Under the pieces are notes generated by a model, which was not told where the DNA came from, searched no databases, and was given only the letters and a program-made list of their open reading frames with translations. Position numbers and translations under genes: made by a program. Positions 26,993-35,317 of a stretch of DNA of 64,000 nt are shown here, in pieces (the first letter of the stretch is position 1; every line of letters starts with the position of its first letter). The DNA is from Meridianimaribacter flavus (GTDB taxonomy: Bacteria > Bacteroidota > Bacteroidia > Flavobacteriales > Flavobacteriaceae). The stretch lies in NCBI RefSeq assembly GCF_004366715.1, contig NZ_SOQZ01000003.1, positions 191,001 through 255,000 of the forward strand, read 5' to 3'.

Positions 26993-27146
26993 ACTAAGGA
27001 CTAAAACTGCTTTTTATCAAGGTTTTATAAGCTTTGTTTTAGTCTTATGTGTTTCAAAAACAATCGATTACCCTGTTTTTAATTCATTACATCGAAAAAC
27101 TAACATATGCTTGTTTTAGTATTAGTTTTATTACTAATTTCAATCT

Positions 27147-27575
27147 ATGATAAGTGTAAAACATACGCCTTTATACGAACAAGTATTGAAAGAATTCAAT
27201 TATGAATTTGGAGATGTTTTTGTGTTTAAAGGGTATTTGATTTCTGAAATTTCTGAAGGTATTAATTTCACTTGGGAAGATCATGGTAACCGAATTGTAG
27301 AAGATGTTTCAAAATTCATTGGAGGCAATGGTGCAGATATTGTATATCTATCTCACCGAATACATTCTTATTCTGTAAAACCTAATGGTTGGGTGAAATT
27401 CTTTAAAGGAAATTATGCGCTAAAAGGTTATGGAGTAGTTGGCTATTCTAGCAAAAGCTTTCTTAATACCTTAATTGAAAGCTTATTCTTCACACAAAAA
27501 ATAAGACGTTTTAACGATTTAGATGCTGCAGTACAATGGGCTACTCATGATATATTGACTAACGCAGACTCATAA
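27147..27575 (+). CDS. Unknown 142-aa cytoplasmic protein, alpha/beta
   Basis: 142 aa, no signal peptide, alternating strands and helices: FGDVFVFKGYLISEISEG, ADIVYLSHRIHSY, GYGVVGYSSKSF, RRFNDLDAAVQWATHDI. The pattern is loosely that of SpoIIAA/STAS-like folds, with the final AVQWA helix typical of such proteins, but no diagnostic motif is seen. Preceded by 154 bases without clear signals and followed by a bidirectional hairpin. Function unknown. Confidence 0.65.
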   Translation: MISVKHTPLYEQVLKEFNYEFGDVFVFKGYLISEISEGINFTWEDHGNRIVEDVSKFIGGNGADIVYLSHRIHSYSVKPNGWVKFFKGNYALKGYGVVGYSSKSFLNTLIESLFFTQKIRRFNDLDAAVQWATHDILTNADS

Positions 27576-27580
27576 AAAAA

Positions 27581-27603
27581 AGCACTTTGGTAAAAGTGCT
27601 TTT
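27581..27603. terminator. Bidirectional terminator between convergent genes
   Basis: Inverted repeat AGCACTTT / AAAGTGCT with a four-base loop, flanked by an A-run on one side and Ts on the other, between the stop codons of the 142-aa protein and the serine hydrolase. Confidence 0.8.
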
Positions 27604-27623
27604 AATACTCTATAATTAAGAAG

Positions 27624-29420
27624 TTACTTTCGTTTTGCTACAAAGGTTCCATTAGGTTGTATTGCTTTTAGTTCAATTATTTTACCATCTTCTGTTTCAA
27701 CAAATTCTACTTTAAAACCTTCAAGAGTTTTAAAAGAGAACTTATGCTTATCAGTAGCCATGAGTTCATATTCTGGTTGACCAGGAACAAAAAGATACAG
27801 TGTTTCTTCTTTAACATACACCTTTAAAGTGGTGCCTGCTAATTCATATTCACCAGAATATTGCTCAAGCGTTTTTAGGTCTATGTCAATAGTACTTGGA
27901 GTACGTTTAAATTCAATAGCATTAACCATTGGATCTAACTTTAGTTTTGCTCCGGAAATGTCTCCAGCATCATTAGTTTGAAAGTTTATCTTAAGCGCTT
28001 TACCATACTGCGTGGTGTCAACTTTATTGTCAGTAACATCAACCATTTCAAAAACATCATAATGAAAATGATTAAAATAAATTTTTTCTCCATTAGCTTC
28101 AGAAAATAATGAGTCGTTTTCTACATAAATTTTAAAATCGCCATAACCTTTGTTGGAGTAAGTTCCTGTATAGTCAAGAGTAATATGCGAAGGTTTTGTG
28201 TTTTTTACGTTTGAAATTGAAGACTCTTCTTTTGCTTCGGCTTGTGCTTGTTTGCTTTTTTCAAGATTTTCTTTATGGCGTTCTGCCCAATCAGTTTGTT
28301 CTGCACCAATCATTCTATCAGCAATTGTATTTCTAACCAAAGATGGAACCGCTGAACCATTTTGGTTGGTAAGTACAACAATTCCAATTTTATCGGTAGG
28401 GAAAAACGCTACGTTAGCCGAAAACCCATCAATATTACCACCATGTTCCACTCTATAATGCCCTTTATAAGACTGTAAGAACCAGCCGTAACCATAGTTG
28501 TTTAAATAAATATCAGGAAATTCTTTGTCAGGAATATTACTGCTAATAACCATTTGAGACCCTATAGCTTCAGTGATGTAGCTTTCAGGTATAATCTCTT
28601 TATCATTAAACTTTCCATTGTTTATCCATGTAATCAGCCATTTGGTCATATCATACACACTGCTATTTATAGCTCCTGCAGGAGACATACCAGCAATATC
28701 ATAGTATTTCATTTTACTAATGGTGTTGTCGTCTTTTAACAAATAGCCATAAGCAGCATTTGAGGCTGATTTCATTTCAGAAATAGATGCATTGGAACGA
28801 TTCATACCAAGAGGTTCAAAAAACAACTCTTTAATATTGTCTTCCCAAGTTTTACCTGTAATTTTTTCAGCAATAACACCTTGAGCTAAAAAGCCAAAAT
28901 TATTGTAATACCATTGTTGTCTTATACCTGTAAAAGGTTCTTGATATTTTACTCTTGCCAATAAGCTGTCTTTGTCATGTGTTGGGAAAAAATACCATGA
29001 ACCATCGTGCCTTGGAAGACCTGTGCTGTGTCTCATAAGGTCTTTTATAATGATATTGTTGTTCATGTCATTATTATAAAACTCTAATTCAGGTATGTGA
29101 AGTCTAGGATTATCGTCAAAAGAGAGTTTTTCGTCAGCTCTTAAAACTCCTAAAATAGCAGAAGTAAATGCTTTTGAGGAAGACCCAATAGCGAATAGTG
29201 TGTTGATGTCTACAGGTGTTTTGTTTTCGTAGTCTCTGTATCCAAATCCTTTGGCATAAACTACTTTTTCGCCTTCAACAACAGCAACTGCAAAACCAGG
29301 TGCATTAGTAACTTCGAGTATTTTATTGAGCTCCTTTTCTATACCTCTAAGTCGTTTGTCTTGGGCATTAAAGGTTATTGAAAATAAAATACTAAACAGG
29401 AATAAAACTGACTTTTTCAT
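27624..29420 (-). CDS. Secreted serine hydrolase, beta-lactamase/class C penicillin-binding-protein-like
   Basis: 598 aa with signal peptide (MKKSVLFLFSILFSITFNAQ). Residues about 25-370 form the beta-lactamase-like domain: SxxK motif in GSSSKAFTSAI, YxN-type WYYNNFGF, and HGG in VEHGGNIDGF replacing KTG. The C-terminal 200 residues are a beta-rich DUF3471-type and related lipocalin-like domain (EQYSGEYELAGTTLKVY). Such proteins are esterases, D-aminopeptidases or amidases rather than true beta-lactamases; substrate unknown. Likely periplasmic or surface exposed. Single gene, convergent with the previous. Confidence 0.85.
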   Translation of the reverse strand: MKKSVLFLFSILFSITFNAQDKRLRGIEKELNKILEVTNAPGFAVAVVEGEKVVYAKGFGYRDYENKTPVDINTLFAIGSSSKAFTSAILGVLRADEKLSFDDNPRLHIPELEFYNNDMNNNIIIKDLMRHSTGLPRHDGSWYFFPTHDKDSLLARVKYQEPFTGIRQQWYYNNFGFLAQGVIAEKITGKTWEDNIKELFFEPLGMNRSNASISEMKSASNAAYGYLLKDDNTISKMKYYDIAGMSPAGAINSSVYDMTKWLITWINNGKFNDKEIIPESYITEAIGSQMVISSNIPDKEFPDIYLNNYGYGWFLQSYKGHYRVEHGGNIDGFSANVAFFPTDKIGIVVLTNQNGSAVPSLVRNTIADRMIGAEQTDWAERHKENLEKSKQAQAEAKEESSISNVKNTKPSHITLDYTGTYSNKGYGDFKIYVENDSLFSEANGEKIYFNHFHYDVFEMVDVTDNKVDTTQYGKALKINFQTNDAGDISGAKLKLDPMVNAIEFKRTPSTIDIDLKTLEQYSGEYELAGTTLKVYVKEETLYLFVPGQPEYELMATDKHKFSFKTLEGFKVEFVETEDGKIIELKAIQPNGTFVAKRK

Positions 29421-29613
29421 TGTGTTGGTTTTTAGATAAGTAATAGCTACTTCATTAGTAGTAAATGTAGGCTTTTAGTTACTCATTTTCTCAATTTTTT
29501 ACAATTCGTCATAAAAAACATACAATTCGGTGACATTGAATTTCAGTATTAATAGGTCTGTTGCAGTTTTGTGGCACCAATCAAAAAACGAACAGTTTAA
29601 ATCAACTATTACA

Positions 29614-31764
29614 ATGAAACAATTTATTACGTATTTAGTATTGCTTTTTACAACAGTTGCTATAGCTCAAACAACAGTTAATGGTAAGGTAACCAATACT
29701 TCTGGTGAGCCAGTTTTTGGAGCAAATGTGTATCTAGATGGTACTTACGATGGAGCTACGACTGATGAACAAGGTAATTTTAGCTTTACTACAGAAGAAA
29801 CAGGGCAACAAACTTTAATAGTGTCCTTTTTATCTTATGAAACAAAATCAATTACCAATGAGGTAACAACATTTACTGATGTTCAAATTAAGTTAAGAGA
29901 AGACGTTAGTGTATTGGATGCAGTTGTTATTTCAGCAGGAACTTTTGAAGCTAATGATAACAGTAAAGTTTCGGTACTTAAACCTTTAGATGTGGTAACT
30001 ACTGCAAGTGCTTTAGGTGACTTTGTTGGTGCTTTACAAACATTACCAGGAACATCAACAGTTGCTGAAGATGGAAGACTTTTTGTAAGAGGTGGTGATG
30101 CTGCCGAAACTCAAATTTTTATTGATGGTATTAGAGTATTTACACCTTATAGCCCAACACCTAACAATATGCCAACAAGAGGTCGATACTCTCCATTTTT
30201 ATTTGACGGAATTACATTTTCAACAGGTGGATATTCAGCAGAATACGGACAAGCACTTTCTAGTGTGTTGCTGTTGAACACTATTGACGAACCAGACCAA
30301 GAAAAGACAGATATTAGTATAATGACTGTTGGAGGAGGATTAGGTCACACCGAAAAATGGAACAATTCCTCATTGAGTGTTAATGCGTCTTATATAAATT
30401 TAGCACCTTACATTGCTTTGTTTCCAGATAGAAATGATTGGGAAAAGCCATATAGAGGTGCTCAAGGAGAAGCTGTTTTTAGACAAAAATTCGATTCAGG
30501 TTTATTAAAGTTTTATGCTGCTTTTGATACTTCTAATTTAGAATTGAATCAAGAAGATATTAATTATGAAGAGGGAATTGATTTTAAATTAAAAAACAAC
30601 AATTTCTACACAAACGCTAGCTACAGTGGTGTGTTAAACAATAACTGGTCTATAAAAACAGGTTTAAGTTATACAGTTGCCAATACTGATGTAGGTATTA
30701 TTGATAGCGATATTGATAATAAAGAACATTCTGCTCATTTTAAATTAAAACTTAAAAAACGATTCAGTAGTCGTTTTAAATTAAGCTTTGGAGCAGAACA
30801 ATTTTTAACCGATTTTAATGAAACGTATACTGACGAGAGCATTAGTGCTAGCTATGGCTTTAATGACAATATATCTGCAGTTTTTGCTGAAACTGATATT
30901 GTATTCAGTAAAAAACTAGCATTAAAAGCTGGTTTACGAGGTGATTATTACAACACTACTAAGCGTTTTGATGTTGCACCTAGAGCATCTTTTGCTTACA
31001 AGACTTCAAAAAACGGTCAGGTATCATTAGCTTATGGTAACTTTTTTCAAACTGTTTCAGGAGATTATTTAAAGTTTGATAATGACCTTAAAACACAAAA
31101 CACACAGCATTATATTTTAAACTATCAGCATGTAAGTGATGGCAGATTGTTTAGAGCTGAAGCCTATAGAAAAGCGTATGACAACTTGGTGTTGTTTGAT
31201 ACTGATATGGCGAGTTTTGATAGCGACTATACTAATGAAGGCTCTGGATATGCTCAAGGATTAGATGTTTTTTGGAGAGATAATAAGAGTTTAAAAAACA
31301 TAGATTACTGGTTAAGTTATTCTTATTTAGATACCGAAAGACAATACCTTAATTACCCAGAAAAAGCGCAACCAAGTTTTGCGAATACACATAATTTTTC
31401 AGCAGTAGTAAAGTATTGGGTAGATGATTGGAAAAGTCAACTTGGGTTAAGTTACAGCTACGCTTCAGGACGACCATATACTAACCCAAACAGAAATGGT
31501 TTTTTAAATGAAACCACTAAAAGCTATAACAGTTTAAGTTTTAACTGGGCCTATTTATTAAGCCAACAAAAGATACTTTATTTTTCAGTGAATAACGTCT
31601 TAGGATTTAATAACATTAATGGGTTTCAATATTCTAATACGGCAAATGCTAACGGAAATTTTAACAGACAAGCCATTTTACCAGCAGCAGATCAATTCTT
31701 CTTTGTTGGATTTTTCTGGACGATTAGCGACGATGGAAAGGATAATCAGTTAGATAATTTATAA
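29614..31764 (+). CDS. TonB-dependent outer-membrane receptor, carboxypeptidase-like N-terminus
   Basis: About 716 aa with signal MKQFITYLVLLFTTVAIAQ. Residues 22-105 are the CarboxypepD_reg-like fold (VNGKVTNTSGEPVFGANVYL), then the plug (ALQTLPGTSTVAEDGRLFVRGGDAAET) and a 22-strand barrel. It imports an unknown large or metal-bound ligand using TonB energy. The frame is open from 29530, but the ATG at 29614 begins a proper signal peptide. It precedes a secreted helical protein and a LytS/LytTR signalling pair on the same strand, hinting that uptake and that pathway are linked. It lacks an obvious aromatic terminal residue (ends ..NQLDNL). Confidence 0.9.
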   Translation: MKQFITYLVLLFTTVAIAQTTVNGKVTNTSGEPVFGANVYLDGTYDGATTDEQGNFSFTTEETGQQTLIVSFLSYETKSITNEVTTFTDVQIKLREDVSVLDAVVISAGTFEANDNSKVSVLKPLDVVTTASALGDFVGALQTLPGTSTVAEDGRLFVRGGDAAETQIFIDGIRVFTPYSPTPNNMPTRGRYSPFLFDGITFSTGGYSAEYGQALSSVLLLNTIDEPDQEKTDISIMTVGGGLGHTEKWNNSSLSVNASYINLAPYIALFPDRNDWEKPYRGAQGEAVFRQKFDSGLLKFYAAFDTSNLELNQEDINYEEGIDFKLKNNNFYTNASYSGVLNNNWSIKTGLSYTVANTDVGIIDSDIDNKEHSAHFKLKLKKRFSSRFKLSFGAEQFLTDFNETYTDESISASYGFNDNISAVFAETDIVFSKKLALKAGLRGDYYNTTKRFDVAPRASFAYKTSKNGQVSLAYGNFFQTVSGDYLKFDNDLKTQNTQHYILNYQHVSDGRLFRAEAYRKAYDNLVLFDTDMASFDSDYTNEGSGYAQGLDVFWRDNKSLKNIDYWLSYSYLDTERQYLNYPEKAQPSFANTHNFSAVVKYWVDDWKSQLGLSYSYASGRPYTNPNRNGFLNETTKSYNSLSFNWAYLLSQQKILYFSVNNVLGFNNINGFQYSNTANANGNFNRQAILPAADQFFFVGFFWTISDDGKDNQLDNL

Positions 31765-31815
31765 AAACCATAATAGATTACAATGAATAGTAATTACCAA
31801 TAATAAATTTTCGTT

Positions 31816-31892
31816 GTCAGGTCGAGCGCAGTCGAGACCTTATTAAACAACTTATTGAGTTTTATTGACCTCTCGACTGCGCTCGAGGTGAC
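31816..31892. repeat. Inverted pair of REP-like palindromes
   Basis: Unit one, 31816-31839, reads GTCAGGTCGAGCGCAGTCGA then GACC. Unit two, 31867-31892, is its near reverse complement, GACCTCTCGACTGCGCTCGA then GGTGAC. Each is itself an imperfect palindrome, and together they form a long stem with a 27-base loop, like a REP pair. It lies 50 bases after the TonB receptor stop. Confidence 0.8.
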
Positions 31893-32033
31893 GTAAGTAA
31901 TGATAAATTACAAACAATAAAAATCACAATTCAGTAACCAAAATTTACAGTTCGGTACTATAGATTTTCAAACGGTTACCATACTTAAGATATTTGAATC
32001 AAATTAAAAACACAAACACTAAATCAATACAAA

Positions 32034-32657
32034 ATGAAACATTTAATTATCATCGCAACACTAATGGTTTCAGGAATTATACATTCGCAAACCAATTTTG
32101 AAAAAGGAATGCAAAAAGCATTTAGCCTTTGGGAAGCTAACAAATGGGACGAAGCCGAAAATATGTTTGAACGCATTGCAAACGCTGAGTCAGACCAATG
32201 GTTACCACATTACTACATTGCTCAAATGAATAGCTTAAAAAGCTGGAGCGAAAAAGACGCTAACGTTCTTAAAGCACAGTTAGACAAAGCTCAGGAACAC
32301 TTAAACACTGCTATGTCAATTAGTAAAGACAATCCTGAATTATTGGTAATGCAAGCACATGTATTAACAAACTGGGTTGCTTTTGATGGGATGACCTACG
32401 GAATGAAATACTCAGGGAAAATTAGTGAATTGTACAGTAAAGCCTTAAAAATTGCTCCAGATAATCCAAGAGTAGTATCAGGAAAAGCTGAATGGGATAT
32501 GGGAAGTGCTAAATATTTTGGACAAGATACAGCACCATTTTGTAAAGATCTAGAAAGAGCATTAGAACTTTTTGCTAACTTTAAACCAGAATCACCATTT
32601 CACCCTAATTGGGGAAAAGAGCGAGTTGAGCAAACAGTTGCAGCTTGTAAAGAATAA
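32034..32657 (+). CDS. Secreted TPR-like helical-repeat protein
   Basis: 207 aa with signal MKHLIIIATLMVSGIIHSQ. The mature part is helical with TPR-like units: MQKAFSLWEANKWDEAENMFERIA, AQEHLNTAMSISKDNPELLVMQAHV, YSKALKIAPDNPRV. A C-terminal PFCKDLERALELF contains one Cys paired perhaps with VAACKE. Probably periplasmic, scaffolding role. It sits 27 bases before the histidine kinase gene, and after the receptor and the REP pair. Function unknown. Confidence 0.75.
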   Translation: MKHLIIIATLMVSGIIHSQTNFEKGMQKAFSLWEANKWDEAENMFERIANAESDQWLPHYYIAQMNSLKSWSEKDANVLKAQLDKAQEHLNTAMSISKDNPELLVMQAHVLTNWVAFDGMTYGMKYSGKISELYSKALKIAPDNPRVVSGKAEWDMGSAKYFGQDTAPFCKDLERALELFANFKPESPFHPNWGKERVEQTVAACKE

Positions 32658-32684
32658 TTATATTAAACAAAAAACTAAAGTATC

Positions 32685-34031
32685 ATGATCAAATCCTTCA
32701 AAAATGCAGCGCTTACGTTCTTTATTGGCTGTGCAGTTTTTATAGTAGGTAACTTATTTTATGATGGGTTTGATTTTAATAACTTCAACGACTTTTTGAT
32801 AAGCTTTTGCTTCTATCAAATGTATAGTTTCTTGCTTGGGTATTCTAACTACTACTATTTTGCGTTCCTTGAAAAATTCAACTGGACCAAAAAGCAACGT
32901 TTTCAAAGAATACTTATAGGTCTTGTTGGTTCGGTTGCTATTACCATGTTAGGCTTGTTTATTATGAATGCTTTTCAATACATCGTTTATCGAGGTGTGT
33001 CATGGGAAGATTTTATAGCCTTACAAAGCTGGAACCAATATAGTTTTGGATTGTGGATTACAATGACCATTGTTGTTATTTTTCACCTAGTCTATTTCTA
33101 TAATCGCTATCAGCAAAATAAAGTAAAAGAGCAAAAAGTAATAGCAGGAACAGCAACAGCAAGGTTTGACGCGTTAAAAAATCAATTAGACCCACATTTT
33201 TTGTTCAACAGTTTAAATGTGTTAACCAGTTTAATTGAAGAAAACCCAGACAGTGCACAACGGTTTACAACATCACTTTCAAAAGTATATAGATATGTAC
33301 TTGAGCAAAAAAATAAAGACTTAGTAACCGTTGACGAAGAATTGGATTTTGCTCGAACCTATATGCTGCTATTAAAGATGAGGTTTGAAGATAGCTTAAC
33401 GTTTGATATTCCTGAAAAGGCATCAAACCCTGAAAGTAAAGTGGTACCATTATCGTTACAGTTACTGTTAGAAAATGCTGTAAAGCATAATATGGTAACA
33501 TCTACCAAGCCTTTGCATATTAAAATATATGAAGATGCAAACGAAAACCTGGTTGTTGAAAATAATCTGCAACCTAAACAAATAGTAAAAAAGAGTAGTG
33601 GAGTAGGTCTCGAAAACATTAAACAACGTTATCAGCTCCTTACTACTAAAAAAGTATACATCAATCAACAAGCAAACCGTTTTGCAGTTGCAATACCAAT
33701 GCTTACAAAACAAATATCAATCATGAGAAAGTCTGAATTACCATCGCAATTTGACGACAGTTACATACGTGCAAGAAAGCATGTAGATAATCTAAAAGAG
33801 TTTTACTACGGTTTAATTTCGTACTGCTTAGTCATTCCTTTTTTAATTTTCATCAATTACAAAACGTATTGGGGATTTCAATGGTTTTGGTTTCCAATGT
33901 TAGGTTGGGGAATGGGAATAGGTTTCCATGCTTACAAAGTATTTGTTAACGATGGCGTTTTAGGAAGAACCTGGGAAAAGCGTAAGATTGAGCAATTTAT
34001 GAAAGAAGAAGAACAGAAAAAATGGAACTAA
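32685..34031 (+). CDS. LytS-type sensor histidine kinase with C-terminal 2TM domain
   Basis: 448 aa. Four N-terminal membrane helices (about residues 7-145), then the His_kinase domain with LDPHFLFNSLNVL (phospho-His), the N-box LQLLLENAVKHN and the G-box GVGLENIKQRYQLL. The last 100 residues are a 2TM domain: ARKHVDNLKEFYYGL, two further helices and WEKRKIEQFMKEEE. This layout belongs to the LytTR-linked kinases of Bacteroidota. Its 3' end overlaps the separate 2TM gene, followed by its LytTR regulator. Signal unknown; the receptor and TPR protein next door are candidates for the sensed process. Confidence 0.88.
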   Translation: MIKSFKNAALTFFIGCAVFIVGNLFYDGFDFNNFNDFLISFCFYQMYSFLLGYSNYYYFAFLEKFNWTKKQRFQRILIGLVGSVAITMLGLFIMNAFQYIVYRGVSWEDFIALQSWNQYSFGLWITMTIVVIFHLVYFYNRYQQNKVKEQKVIAGTATARFDALKNQLDPHFLFNSLNVLTSLIEENPDSAQRFTTSLSKVYRYVLEQKNKDLVTVDEELDFARTYMLLLKMRFEDSLTFDIPEKASNPESKVVPLSLQLLLENAVKHNMVTSTKPLHIKIYEDANENLVVENNLQPKQIVKKSSGVGLENIKQRYQLLTTKKVYINQQANRFAVAIPMLTKQISIMRKSELPSQFDDSYIRARKHVDNLKEFYYGLISYCLVIPFLIFINYKTYWGFQWFWFPMLGWGMGIGFHAYKVFVNDGVLGRTWEKRKIEQFMKEEEQKKWN

Positions 34032-34375
34032 AGGCTATGGAACAGTTTAATTACAATCCCGAGAATAATCAACTCGAAGATAAAATACGTCATGAAGAAG
34101 CGTATTTAAGAGCTAAGAAAAAAGTAGAAAAAATAGTAGGCTTCTACTGGCATTTGGCATCATACATTATTATAAACATTGTTGTTATTTTTATTATAGT
34201 GTATAGTGGTGGTAGTTTAAAAAGCTTTGCTACGTATTCAACAGCCTTTTTTTGGGGAATAGGACTGCTTTTTCACGGATTAGGCGTTTTTGGACCAGAC
34301 TTTTTATTTGGAAAGCAATGGGAAGCCAAAAAAATAAAAGAATTTATGGATAAAGATAAACAAGATTGGCAATGA
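34022..34375 (+). CDS. Stand-alone 2TM domain protein
   Basis: 117 aa. RHEEAYLRAKKKVEKIVGFYWHLA, two membrane helices and KQWEAKKIKEFMDKDKQDW match the same 2TM domain as the C-terminus of the preceding kinase. Its start overlaps the kinase stop by 10 bases and its TGA overlaps the next ATG. It may associate with the kinase's 2TM domain as a regulatory partner. Function unknown. An internal ATG at 34037 is an alternative start. Confidence 0.8.
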   Translation: MELKAMEQFNYNPENNQLEDKIRHEEAYLRAKKKVEKIVGFYWHLASYIIINIVVIFIIVYSGGSLKSFATYSTAFFWGIGLLFHGLGVFGPDFLFGKQWEAKKIKEFMDKDKQDWQ

Positions 34376-35127
34376 GAATTATCATTATTGAAGACGAAAA
34401 ACCATCAGCACGTAGGTTACATAGAATGATTGAAAGGTTAGATCTTACTGTAGAAACCATGTTACACTCGGTTGAAGAAGCCTTGGATTGGTTTCAAAAT
34501 AACCAACATCCTGATTTAATTTTTTTAGACATACAATTAAGCGATGGTTTATCGTTTGAAATTTTTGAACACATTGATATAAAGTCTGCTGTCATCTTTA
34601 CAACAGCTTACGATGAGTATGCGTTACAAGCCTTTAAATTAAATAGTATTGACTATTTATTAAAGCCTATTGACGAAGACGATCTTGCTAAAGCAGTAAG
34701 CAAATACAAAGAGCGTTTGCCACAGCAACAAGCCGTAACGTTAGACTTTAACGATATTAAAAAACTGTTGGTAAACCCAATAGAGCGAGAGTATAAAAAA
34801 CGATTTTCGGTAAAAGTTGGTCAACACCTTAAGCTTATTAATATTGATGAGATTGAATGTTTTTACAGCGAAAACAAAGGCACTTATGCCTATACTGTCG
34901 AAGGTAGAAACTACTTGTTAGATTTAACCTTAGAACAGTTGGAAGACGAACTTGAACCACAAACCTTTTTTAGAATAAGCCGAAAGTTCTTTGTTAATAT
35001 TAATGCTATAAAAGACATGATTAGCTATACTAACTCCAGACTTCAGGTAAAGTTAAAAAACTACAATGAACAAGATGTTATTGTAGCTAGAGAGCGTGTT
35101 AAAGATTTTAAACTGTGGTTGGAGTAG
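34372..35127 (+). CDS. LytTR-family response regulator
   Basis: About 251 aa. Receiver domain with acidic pocket IIIEDEKPSARRL, phospho-acceptor in LIFLDIQLSDG, switch Thr in VIFTTAYDEYALQAF and Lys in LLKPIDEDDL; C-terminal LytTR DNA-binding domain from residue about 140 (KLINIDEIECFYSENKGTY, FFRISRKFFVNINAI). ATG 34372 overlaps the 2TM gene's stop as ATGA, so the start is preferred over the TTG 6 bases earlier. Regulates unknown targets when phosphorylated by the kinase upstream. Confidence 0.9.
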   Translation: MRIIIIEDEKPSARRLHRMIERLDLTVETMLHSVEEALDWFQNNQHPDLIFLDIQLSDGLSFEIFEHIDIKSAVIFTTAYDEYALQAFKLNSIDYLLKPIDEDDLAKAVSKYKERLPQQQAVTLDFNDIKKLLVNPIEREYKKRFSVKVGQHLKLINIDEIECFYSENKGTYAYTVEGRNYLLDLTLEQLEDELEPQTFFRISRKFFVNINAIKDMISYTNSRLQVKLKNYNEQDVIVARERVKDFKLWLE

Positions 35128-35317
35128 ATTTTTAAGTTTATTTAACGGGATTGTGGTGTACATATATTATTTGAGATTCAAGCACTAAAAAGTTAAATAA
35201 ACCTCTAGTTTTTTCATCTAATAATAGGTGACTAAAAAATATATAACTCCGTCAGAGTGTTGTGTCACTAACTCTCAAGTTTTTAAATTCTGGTTTCACC
35301 AGCTTAATTATAATATA

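Noticed and set aside
26999-27044. Weak inverted repeat GACTAAAAC/GTTTTAGTC after the TPR lipoprotein
   Set aside because: Long loop and no T-run; could be chance in AT-rich DNA.
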